A DNA stretch of 7,924 bases from Vibrio sp. GTDB lineage: Bacteria > Pseudomonadota > Gammaproteobacteria > Enterobacterales > Vibrionaceae. Below, in pieces: positions 1 to 6,302 of this stretch (position 1 is the first letter of the stretch; each line of letters starts with the position of its first letter). Below the pieces are notes generated by a model. The model had not been told where the DNA came from. It saw nothing but the letters and a program-made list of their open reading frames with translations, and ran no database searches. Both the position numbers and the translations under genes were made by a program. Location: positions 1-7,924 of the forward strand of contig SLFB01000272.1 of assembly GCA_007124475.1 (NCBI GenBank), written 5' to 3'.

Positions 1-43
1 TTGACTCCATCGAAACGCATAACCAGTTGTAAAAAGAGCGGTG

Positions 44-52
44 ATTCTAGCA
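44..52 (-). promoter_or_regulatory. Probable leftward extended -10 promoter for a gene beyond the left edge
   Basis: Read on the minus strand, this is TGC followed by TAGAAT, an extended -10 element (TGn plus a 5/6 match to TATAAT). No good -35 is visible 17 bp upstream, which is common for extended -10 promoters. Downstream on the minus strand there is an ATG at 20-18, without a clear ribosome binding site. There is also a GGAG at 8-5 that would suit a start codon just outside the window. The served gene cannot be identified because almost none of it is present. Confidence 0.4.
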
Positions 53-149
53 AGTTTATACGTGACATGGGTAATCGTTCACGGGATAGGTATCACAAAA
101 TGATTACATTGGTGTTCTAGGTTCAACAGATCATGGATATACGATGTAA

Positions 150-277
150 TATACCCTTCCTACTTGAAGCTACAGGGGTGTTGGCTACGTTCGTTCGTCC
201 CAATCACATAGTCTATCTATGCTCATGGGGACTCACTCTCTTGCCGCCTACCTGCAACTCCAAGTTGTTTGGGTATA
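150..277. repeat. Full-length ERIC-type intergenic repeat (about 128 bp)
   Basis: The element begins TATACCC and ends GGGTATA. Its two arms form an imperfect inverted repeat: after TATACCC, the left arm has ACTTGAAGCTACAGG and the complement of the right arm has ACTTGGAGTTGCAGG. The length and the central part fit the 126-127 bp ERIC family as I remember it. Read on the minus strand, the centre contains GTGAGTCCCC, a stem around a CATAG/CTATG inverted repeat (GCATAGATAGACTATGTGA), and then the GATTGGGACGAACG block. ERICs are non-autonomous, MITE-like elements that form RNA hairpins when transcribed and insert at TA. This copy sits between the left-edge promoter and the yeiR region. Its right 29 nt (249-277) are identical to those of the repeat at the right edge. 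Confidence 0.88.
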
Positions 278-544
278 GCTGAGAAGGGAGAGGTTTTCGA
301 ACAAGCATGCAACTATCGGCCTTGTGAGAGGTAACAAAATGTAAATTATACTTGGCACATCCTTTAACTATAGCGTTAAAAATGCAATATTGGATTGAGA
401 AAATAAAGATTAGTGGATTCATTAAGTCATTTTCTGAGAGTGATCTCAAACCTGTTAAAAGTATGGCTAAATACGCACGATAAAAGTGGCATTTTTCTGA
501 AAATAAGCGATAGTTAAAGCGTAAGGCAAACAGAGTATTTCAAT
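278..544. other. AT-rich intergenic stretch, no convincing gene
   Basis: Between the ERIC and the Shine-Dalgarno at 545 I see no supported gene, RNA or terminator. Short open frames exist on the plus strand: 382-483 from an ATG, ending SMAKYAR, and 413-514 from a GTG. A minus-strand frame of 78 codons (449-213) runs into the ERIC. None has a good ribosome binding site, and they overlap each other in different frames. No strong promoter pair was found. Confidence 0.5.
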
Positions 545-659
545 AGGAGGAAACGAGTGCCTTACCTACAATTTGGATGGATTCACAGACAATTCAGATA
601 GCCTCGACTATGATCAGGTTGCAACAATAGACTTCCTGATCCGCATCACTCACGATTGA
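525..659 (+). pseudogene. Possible gene remnant: open frame ending just before a terminator
   Basis: This frame is open for 44 codons after a TAA at 522-524 and has no ATG. It includes the acidic segment NLDGFTDNSDSLDYDQ (570-617) and ends ...FLIRITHD with TGA at 657-659, only 12 bp before the terminator stem. The D-x-D-G-x-x-D-N-x-D style spacing faintly resembles calcium-binding thrombospondin type-3 repeats, but one short match is weak evidence. The Shine-Dalgarno at 545-550 lies inside the frame, and the GTG it serves is in a different frame. A frameshift between 557 and about 580 would join the two, so a decayed gene 3' end is the simplest reading. A non-coding RNA is the alternative. 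Confidence 0.2.
557..601 (+). CDS. Possible 14-residue small protein or leader peptide upstream of yeiR
   Basis: A perfect Shine-Dalgarno AGGAGG (545-550) stands six bases before a GTG, which opens a short frame encoding MPYLQFGWIHRQFR and ending in TAG. Nothing else in this intergenic region has a ribosome binding site this good, and a terminator follows 70 bp later. It could be a leader peptide, a small protein, or the start of a decayed gene whose remainder lies in another frame (see 525-659). The peptide has no run of one amino acid of the kind seen in classical attenuator leaders. No family is recognised. Confidence 0.22.
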   Translation: MPYLQFGWIHRQFR

Positions 660-671
660 GTTACGAGGATT

Positions 672-698
672 AGGGCGCGCTTATACAGTGCGCCTTTT
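672..698 (+). terminator. Rho-independent terminator upstream of yeiR
   Basis: GGCGCGC (674-680) pairs with GTGCGCC (688-694), a 7-bp stem with one G-U pair. It encloses a 7-nt loop, TTATACA, and is followed by TTTT (695-698). It points along the plus strand, so it ends a transcript coming from the 278-660 region. This implies that something there is transcribed, and that yeiR either has its own promoter downstream or is reached by readthrough. Confidence 0.75.
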
Positions 699-753
699 GC
701 TGTTCAAGCCCTTGCTTTCACTCGTTTCAGTCCACACTCGGTTATTTTTTGTA

Positions 754-759
754 TATACT
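754..759 (+). promoter_or_regulatory. yeiR: Candidate -10 box for yeiR
   Basis: TATACT is a 5/6 match to the sigma-70 -10 consensus, 20 bp before the yeiR start codon and downstream of the terminator at 672-698. The matching -35 position (731-736, TCCACA) is poor, so the promoter is weak or activator-dependent if real. I looked for a Zur-type palindrome around it and found none. Confidence 0.25.
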
Positions 760-779
760 CCGCCAAAAGGAGTACCACA

Positions 780-1763
780 ATGACAAATAAAGTACCGACC
801 AATATTATTACTGGCTTCCTTGGCGTAGGCAAAACCACCACTATTCTAAATTTATTAAAACATAAACCAGCGGCTGAAAAATGGGCGGTATTGGTGAATG
901 AGTTTGGTGAAATAGGGATTGACGGTGCGATGATGTCCGAACAAGGGGCATTAATCAAAGAAGTCCCCGGTGGCTGTATGTGCTGTACGGCTGGCGTACC
1001 TATGTCTGTTGGCATTAACACTTTGCTAAGACAAAAACCGGATCGTTTATTGATCGAACCGACAGGCTTAGGGCACCCCAAGCAAGTTATCGCCACTTTA
1101 ACTTCTGCTCAATATCAGCCATATGTTGATCTTAAAGCAACAATTGCTTTGGTCGATCCTCGTCATTTAAGCAATGATAAATATTCGACTAATCAAAACT
1201 TTAATGATCAACTAGCCAGTGCGGATGTGATCGTTGCTAATAAAGTTGATCAAGCCACATCAGCCGATATCGAGCAATTTACGACCTGGTTTGCCAGTCA
1301 GCAGCCAGCAAAAGCCGCTTATCAGTTAGTCAGTCAGGGCAATTTACCGCTCTCGATGCTTGATATAGAACGTAGTGCACAAAGTGCATCAAGCCATATT
1401 GAACCTCATCACCATCATCATGCGCAATTAGAACCACAGTTTGCTTTAGCACCGGGACAAGCATTCCTACGTAAAGAAAATCGTGGTCAAGGCTACTACA
1501 GTTGTGGCTGGTTATTCGGTGCGGAGTATCTATTTGATTTTGATGAGTTATTTTCAATGCTCAGTGCCTTAACCGCTGAACGAGTGAAAGGGGTGCTGAA
1601 TACGAGTAAAGGTTGTTATGCTTTTAATGCTCATAACGGGGTGTTATCGGTTAACGAGTTAACCCTACAAGGCTTTGAATCTCGTTTGGAAGTGATTGAT
1701 TCGCAATTAATGCCATGGGATCAATTAGAGTCGATTTTATTGACCTTAGCTAACATCAAATAA
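780..1763 (+). CDS. yeiR: YeiR-type zinc-binding GTPase (COG0523 / CobW-like)
   Basis: The product is a 327-residue cytoplasmic P-loop GTPase of the COG0523 family, whose members act as metallochaperones or metal-homeostasis factors. E. coli YeiR binds zinc and hydrolyses GTP. Motifs visible: Walker A GFLGVGKT (residues 12-19), the family metal motif CMCC (66-69) within PGGCMCC, EPTGLGHP (93-100), and the guanine-specificity motif NKVD (154-157). A histidine cluster, H206 plus H210-H214, lies in the linker before the C-terminal CobW_C domain (about 235-322). From memory the N-terminal half matches E. coli YeiR almost residue for residue (LVNEFGEIGIDGA, GLGHPKQ), and the length agrees (328 in E. 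coli). The ATG is supported by AAGGAG (767-772) seven bases upstream. The gene appears monocistronic and converges on the ABC operon, so no functional link to it should be assumed. The exact client protein is unknown. Confidence 0.93.
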   Translation: MTNKVPTNIITGFLGVGKTTTILNLLKHKPAAEKWAVLVNEFGEIGIDGAMMSEQGALIKEVPGGCMCCTAGVPMSVGINTLLRQKPDRLLIEPTGLGHPKQVIATLTSAQYQPYVDLKATIALVDPRHLSNDKYSTNQNFNDQLASADVIVANKVDQATSADIEQFTTWFASQQPAKAAYQLVSQGNLPLSMLDIERSAQSASSHIEPHHHHHAQLEPQFALAPGQAFLRKENRGQGYYSCGWLFGAEYLFDFDELFSMLSALTAERVKGVLNTSKGCYAFNAHNGVLSVNELTLQGFESRLEVIDSQLMPWDQLESILLTLANIK

Positions 1764-1776
1764 TGATTGATTCAGA

Positions 1777-1811
1777 AAGATAAGAAGACCGTTTCTCAGC
1801 CTTCTTATCTT
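1777..1811. terminator. Bidirectional terminator between convergent yeiR and the efflux operon
   Basis: AAGATAAGAAG (1777-1787) and CTTCTTATCTT (1801-1811) form a perfect 11-bp inverted repeat around a 13-nt loop. It starts 13 bp after the yeiR stop and lies 17 bp beyond the stop of the leftward ATPase gene. On the plus strand it is followed by the pyrimidine-rich CTCTCT. On the minus strand the tail is less T-rich. Its position between two converging genes supports use from both sides, with the yeiR side more convincing. Confidence 0.72.
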
Positions 1812-1828
1812 CTCTCTAAAGGGGGAGT

Positions 1829-2539
1829 TTAAGCGTCATTCGCTTTGATCGCAGGCTTATCCGATAACACTTTACCATCCTTAATCGTAATGATCCGCCG
1901 AGTGCGCTGCGCCAGTGCCACATCATGAGTGACAATAATCAGCGTTCGTCCCGCTTGATGGAGTTGATTAAACAGCGCTTCGATTTCGGCTCCGGACTTA
2001 GAGTCTAGTGCTCCGGTTGGTTCATCGGCCAAGATGATTTGCGGATCATTGACCAGTGCCCGAGCAATCGCCACTCGCTGCTTTTGACCGCCAGAGAGTT
2101 GGTTGGGTTTATGATAGCGGCGATCCCCTAAGCCAACACTGTCTAATAAAAACTCGGCCCGTTGACGCCTTTCTTTTAGTTTGCTGCCACTATACACCAG
2201 TGGTAGGGCGACGTTATCCACTGCATTAAGGTAATCAAGTAAGTTAAAGCTTTGAAAAACAAAACCAATTTTCTGATTTCTTATCTTTGCCAGTTGATGA
2301 TTAGTCAATGTCGAAACGGCTTTGTCTTCAAGGAGGTAGTCACCACGAGTTGGCGTATCTAAGCAACCGAGAACATTCATCAAGGTTGATTTTCCCGAGC
2401 CTGAAGGACCAAGAATCGCAAGGTGCTCCCCTTTATTAATGGTTAACGAGACATTATCCAGCGCTTTAACTTGCTCTTCGCCACTGCGATAATATTTACA
2501 AATATTGGAAAGTTGCACGAGAGGGGATAGATCATTCAC
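1829..2539 (-). CDS. MacB/LolD-type ABC transporter ATP-binding protein (stand-alone)
   Basis: This 236-residue cytoplasmic ATPase powers the two permeases encoded just upstream. All nucleotide-binding motifs are intact: Walker A GPSGSGKST (44-52), Q-loop Q96 in FVFQSFNLL, signature LSGGQ (148-152), Walker B IILADE (168-173), D-loop near L178-D179, and switch histidine H205 in VTHD. The length and the QSFNLL and GALDSKSG stretches are typical of the MacB/LolD/FtsE subfamily, where ATP drives a mechanical movement rather than transmembrane passage. The start is a GTG (2539-2537), eight bases inside the 3' end of the upstream permease gene, with AGAGG nine bases before it. The nearby ATG at 2536-2534 is in another frame and opens only a short ORF. 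It is the last gene of the operon. In E. coli MacB this domain is fused to the permease; here it is separate. The transported molecule is unknown. Confidence 0.93.
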   Translation of the reverse strand: MNDLSPLVQLSNICKYYRSGEEQVKALDNVSLTINKGEHLAILGPSGSGKSTLMNVLGCLDTPTRGDYLLEDKAVSTLTNHQLAKIRNQKIGFVFQSFNLLDYLNAVDNVALPLVYSGSKLKERRQRAEFLLDSVGLGDRRYHKPNQLSGGQKQRVAIARALVNDPQIILADEPTGALDSKSGAEIEALFNQLHQAGRTLIIVTHDVALAQRTRRIITIKDGKVLSDKPAIKANDA

Positions 2540-3812
2540 TTTGTAATGCCTCTAATGGAGTGATGTTGGCGGCGCGATTCGCCGGAAACCAAGCGGCAAC
2601 GACGCCGATAATGATGAGAATAGCGATAATTAATAGCAGAATTGACCACGATAGCTCGGGTTGCGGCTTTCCTAATTGGTTATAAAGAAAGTTACCCTGT
2701 AATGGTAGTTGCTGTAGCAAATGGATTAGAGAATAACTAACGCTTAAGCCAATCATACCGCCCATTCCCATAGTTAACACGGATTGGACTAAGTAATGCA
2801 GACGGATATCCGTACTGGTGGCACCAACGGCCATTCTTACGCCAATATCTCGCGTGGCACGCTTGACGGTGGCATACATCACATTAGCGATGCCAATCCC
2901 AGCCACACTTAACGTTATCAAACCAATCACTCCTAAAAAGCTTTGCAGACCGAGTAGGAATTGCTGCATGCTTTTTTGTCTAAGTAACATATCTTGGCTT
3001 TGAATTAAGGCCTCATCATCGAGAACCGCCGAATGTTTTCTGGCCAGTACTTGTTTGATCACTTGAGCGAGCTGTTGACGATCCGCTTGTTCAGTCGGCA
3101 GGACATTAATGGCGCTAATCGATTGATGGGGATGAAAACGTTGCCAAGTTCCTAAGGGGACAAATAACGCGTAATCAATGGGCAAACCTTGTTCTATAAG
3201 CGCGGCATTACTGGCAATCACACCAATGACAGTAAAGTCTTCATCACCGACTTTAACGCTTTTGCCAACAGGATTGATGCTTAATGTCGAGGCTTGCAAA
3301 AAATTCTGCTCACTTTGTTGGTTAAAAAGCTGGCTCGCCGTGGTATAGCCCAATACGATCACTTTCCTTTGTTGTTGCTCATCTAACCGATTAAACCAGC
3401 GACCGCCGGGCATCATCTCTATCCCTGTCAGTTGAGCATAATTGGGACTCACCGCGTAGGGGGTTTGCCAACTGCTATTTTCTTGATAAGTAACGGTTTT
3501 ATCCCATGCCGCGCTGGCTTCAGCCTGCTGCACATTTGGTAAGGCGCGAATAATATCGACATCTTGAATTTGTAAATGTAAGGCTTGTCCGACTAAAAAA
3601 CGGCCGCCACTGAAACTGGCATAACCGGGGGTGATGTAAATCAGCTGGCCGTTACCGCTCTGCGAAGCACGGGTTAAGCCTTGTCTTAATCCTTCACCGC
3701 TGGCTAACATGAAACTGATGCACAAGGTGCCCCAGGCTACCGCTAACATGGTTAACAAGAGGCGTTGCTTTTCGGCCAGCATTTCTTGAGTGATTTGTCT
3801 GATTGGCAGCAT
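2532..3812 (-). CDS. MacB/FtsX-type ABC permease, second of two
   Basis: A 426-residue inner membrane protein with the MacB-type layout. TM1 is about 18-38, a large periplasmic domain (MacB_PCD type) spans about 40-285, then TM2 about 289-312, TM3 about 342-364 and TM4 about 389-408. Between TM2 and TM3 the FtsX-family cytoplasmic motif reads VKRATRDIGVRMAVGAT (316-332), the presumed ATPase contact. The C-terminus ends in the family's WFPANRAANITPLEAL. The ATG is supported by AAGGA six bases upstream and follows the previous stop after a single base. Its last 8 bp overlap the ATPase gene. It is clearly related to the permease encoded before it (both have an AWG in TM1 and a GEG just after it) but has diverged, particularly in the periplasmic domain. 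The pair therefore probably forms a heterodimer rather than the MacB homodimer. Confidence 0.92.
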   Translation of the reverse strand: MLPIRQITQEMLAEKQRLLLTMLAVAWGTLCISFMLASGEGLRQGLTRASQSGNGQLIYITPGYASFSGGRFLVGQALHLQIQDVDIIRALPNVQQAEASAAWDKTVTYQENSSWQTPYAVSPNYAQLTGIEMMPGGRWFNRLDEQQQRKVIVLGYTTASQLFNQQSEQNFLQASTLSINPVGKSVKVGDEDFTVIGVIASNAALIEQGLPIDYALFVPLGTWQRFHPHQSISAINVLPTEQADRQQLAQVIKQVLARKHSAVLDDEALIQSQDMLLRQKSMQQFLLGLQSFLGVIGLITLSVAGIGIANVMYATVKRATRDIGVRMAVGATSTDIRLHYLVQSVLTMGMGGMIGLSVSYSLIHLLQQLPLQGNFLYNQLGKPQPELSWSILLLIIAILIIIGVVAAWFPANRAANITPLEALQSE

Positions 3813-3813
3813 G

Positions 3814-5031
3814 TTATGTCCTTGCGGTTAAGGCGATAACCGGCGTTAAATGCGCGGCTCGGCGCGCTGGAAAATAAGCAGCGCATAATGCCAGGCAGGC
3901 CGTGATCAGTAACGAGATCAAGATGGAAGTGCCGGTAATAAATGGCACGCCTAACCAATCTGGTAAACCAAGCTGGTTGAGCGTTGCTATCGTCAAATAA
4001 GAGCCGCTAATACCAAGAGTGGAGCCTAAAGCTACCAGTAATGTCCCTTCGAGTATAAATTGCCAGAGGATAGTACTTGGGGTTGCCCCAACGGCTAGCC
4101 GCACCCCAATTTCTCGCGTTCGTTCAGTGACCGACAAGAACATAATGTTAGCGACCCCCAAAGCGCCAACCGCTAGCGTCATCATGCCACTGGCACCTAA
4201 AAACAGTTGAATGCCGCGAAAAAGCGCATTAATAAATTGAGCGCCACTACTGAAATCAGGTAAATAGACGGCTTCGCTATCGCTAGGATCGTAATGTTGC
4301 TGTTTGGCAAAATGTGTTTGTAGCGTATGACGTAAAGCGATTCCTGGTATGCCCGCTTTCGGTTTTACCAGTAAAGAAGAGGGATAGCTTTGCCATAAAT
4401 CAGTAAAGGTAGCGCTGGGGATCATCAATTGATGGCTCTCATTGTTTAATGACACGCCCCCTTCTTTTTGTTCAGTAATACCCACGATAACAAATGGAAT
4501 GCCATTGACTTTGACGCTATCGCCCAACACTAATTGACCGATTTGTGCCAACTGCCAACCGGCGATCGCGACCCTCGAATGCTGGTTAACATCATTAGGG
4601 GTAATTGCCCGGGAGCCTGGTCGTAACATTAGGTTTTGTAAGGCAAAATAGTGCTGATCAATCCCAGAAACATAACCCGGGAGCGAGCGTCCTTGCTCAT
4701 TGGTCACTTTAGCATCCCATTTACCATAAACTATCGATAGCTGTTCTATTACCGGATGATGGCTTAAAGCGAGCATTTGTGGTTCAGAGATTTGGATAGA
4801 TCGTCTTGCTGGAAGTCCTTGCCACGGTTTGGTCGTTTGACCAGGGAACGCCATTTGAGTGTCACTCATCAATAAGGCGAAAGACTCGGTATTCACGCGA
4901 TAAAATCCTTCCCCCAGAGCCACTAAAACGAGCACAGAAAGTACTCCCCAGGCAATGGCAATCATGGCTAATGCGCTGCGTAAACGATGTGCTAATAAGG
5001 TTTGGATAACTTGCCAAGGGAGCGCATTCAT
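3814..5031 (-). CDS. MacB/FtsX-type ABC permease, first of two
   Basis: A 405-residue inner membrane permease. TM1 is about 19-39 (AMIAIAWGVLSVLVLVAL), the periplasmic MacB_PCD-like domain about 40-270, TM2 about 276-298, TM3 about 326-348 and TM4 about 368-387. The FtsX-family cytoplasmic motif TERTREIGVRLAVGAT spans 302-317, and the C-terminal YFPARRAAHLTPVIAL (386-401) is characteristic. It lacks any ATPase domain, in contrast to E. coli MacB (about 650 residues, fused). The start ATG overlaps the TolC-like gene's stop in an ATGA (5031-5028), with AAGG ten bases upstream. The periplasmic domain should dock the adaptor and, by analogy with MacB, push substrate from the periplasm into the channel rather than carry it across the inner membrane. 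That mechanism is known for the family; its use here is inferred. Confidence 0.92.
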   Translation of the reverse strand: MNALPWQVIQTLLAHRLRSALAMIAIAWGVLSVLVLVALGEGFYRVNTESFALLMSDTQMAFPGQTTKPWQGLPARRSIQISEPQMLALSHHPVIEQLSIVYGKWDAKVTNEQGRSLPGYVSGIDQHYFALQNLMLRPGSRAITPNDVNQHSRVAIAGWQLAQIGQLVLGDSVKVNGIPFVIVGITEQKEGGVSLNNESHQLMIPSATFTDLWQSYPSSLLVKPKAGIPGIALRHTLQTHFAKQQHYDPSDSEAVYLPDFSSGAQFINALFRGIQLFLGASGMMTLAVGALGVANIMFLSVTERTREIGVRLAVGATPSTILWQFILEGTLLVALGSTLGISGSYLTIATLNQLGLPDWLGVPFITGTSILISLLITACLALCAAYFPARRAAHLTPVIALTART

Positions 5032-6302
5032 GACCGTAGTGCCTTTGCGATCAAGGCAATATTCTCATCATCCAATTTTCCAACGGTGTTAAGTAAAGCG
5101 ATGCGATGATGCCAGTAGTCATAGAGACGAGTTTGTAGAGTATGCTTACTATTAAATAGTGCATTATGAGCAGTGATGACTTCAGAAGCTTCAGTCATCC
5201 CCGCGTTATACACCGCTTGTTTACTTTCCAGCGCTGCTCGTCGCGATTGTACTTGTTGCTGAGCGATGTCAATCCGCTGCCATTCCAGTTGTAGTTGATG
5301 AAAGCGAGTATGTATCTGTTGCTCAATCTCAATTTCAACTTTTCTTACCGCTTGCTGACTCGCTAAGATAGCCAGCTGCGCGCGATCGACACCAGAACGT
5401 GTCGCTCCATTAAGGTCGATAGGCATGCTGAAGGTTAGCCCCGCGCTCAAATCACCGTCACGCCCTTGATCGGTACTTTGATAGGAAATATTACCCGAGA
5501 CAGTAGGGTAATATTTGGCTTTCGCCGCATTGAGTGCCAATTTAGCCGCGGCTAATTCTTGTAAACTGGCCAGTAATTGAGGGCTATTATCTCGAGCCAG
5601 TTGCAGCCATTGTTGTTTATTATCAAACTGTAGGTCGGGTTGCGTGACAATGGTAATATTCATTTCATCCACGGTATCAACCGGTTGGTTTATCAGCGCC
5701 ATAAGCGCATATCGCTTGCTCATTAAAGACGATTGAGCGGCAAGTATCGCGGCCTGTTCATCAACGTGATTCGCGCGCATATCTTCAAGCTCGGTGGCGC
5801 GGATCTTACCGGCAAGGTAGCGTTGCTCTGTAATATGCAGCAATTGTCCACCTTCACGCCATTTTTCTTGAGCAAGATTCAAATCGCTTTGCGCGCTGGC
5901 CAATTCAAGATAAGCGGTTAATAAGCGAGTAGCAACCGCATTATATTCGGCTTTCACCCGTAATTGCGCGGCCACATAGTGAGCTTGAGATTGATCCAGT
6001 GTCGCCCAAGCGGAGCTGTTCCAAACAGTCTGGCTTAGCGAAGCACCATAGCCTCTTTGATTATCACCCTCATCATTCCAACTGGTGTGGGCGGTAATAT
6101 CCAGTGATGGCCGCAATACGCTAGTGGCACTAGCGACGTCGGTTTGACTAATTTGCGCTTGAATTTGCGCTTGCCTATAGCTGGGATCTACTGTTTTAGC
6201 GGCTTGCCACGCTTGCTCTAAAGAGATGGCAAACACTGGCTGGCTGATGGCGAGCAGTAATAATCCGCAGCGAGTCATAGTAATGAAAGTGTTAGTTGCC
6301 AT
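5028..6302 (-). CDS. TolC-family outer membrane efflux channel
   Basis: A 424-residue exported protein. An N-terminal signal peptide has a hydrophobic core LLLLAIS and a likely cleavage after VFA (residue 25), so the mature protein begins ISLEQAW, a common TolC-family opening. Two outer membrane efflux protein repeats follow (about 26-220 and 230-415), rich in Ala, Gln and Leu heptad-like helices as expected for the periplasmic alpha-barrel. The second contains AAKAKYYPTVSG. It is shorter than E. coli TolC (493 residues with signal) and lacks its long C-terminal tail. The ATG at 6302 overlaps the adaptor gene by 11 bp, with AGG about nine bases upstream. A second in-frame ATG at codon 9 has no ribosome binding site. 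A channel gene inside the operon suggests a dedicated outer membrane exit rather than reliance on the housekeeping TolC. Confidence 0.91.
   Translation of the reverse strand: MATNTFITMTRCGLLLLAISQPVFAISLEQAWQAAKTVDPSYRQAQIQAQISQTDVASATSVLRPSLDITAHTSWNDEGDNQRGYGASLSQTVWNSSAWATLDQSQAHYVAAQLRVKAEYNAVATRLLTAYLELASAQSDLNLAQEKWREGGQLLHITEQRYLAGKIRATELEDMRANHVDEQAAILAAQSSLMSKRYALMALINQPVDTVDEMNITIVTQPDLQFDNKQQWLQLARDNSPQLLASLQELAAAKLALNAAKAKYYPTVSGNISYQSTDQGRDGDLSAGLTFSMPIDLNGATRSGVDRAQLAILASQQAVRKVEIEIEQQIHTRFHQLQLEWQRIDIAQQQVQSRRAALESKQAVYNAGMTEASEVITAHNALFNSKHTLQTRLYDYWHHRIALLNTVGKLDDENIALIAKALRS

Noticed and set aside
150..277. A riboswitch or structured small RNA reading of the strongly palindromic 128-bp segment.
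   Set aside because: The ends, length, core and recurrence elsewhere in the window fit an ERIC element, which accounts for the folding potential.
213..449. A 78-codon minus-strand frame starting at a TTG at 449.
   Set aside because: Its last third is translation through the ERIC (LYPNNLELQVGGK), which occurs wherever ERICs lie. The start has no proper ribosome binding site and overlapping plus-strand frames look equally protein-like.
382..514. Two short plus-strand frames (382-483 and 413-514) with plausible residues.
   Set aside because: They overlap in different frames, lack ribosome binding sites and a terminator of their own, and match nothing I recognise.
731..779. A Zur operator upstream of yeiR.
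   Set aside because: COG0523 genes are sometimes zinc-regulated, but no palindrome resembling the gammaproteobacterial Zur box is present here.
780..2539. A functional link between the zinc GTPase and the efflux operon, for example a metal exporter.
   Set aside because: The genes converge and are separated by a terminator, and the transporter has no metal-binding signature. Adjacency alone does not support it.
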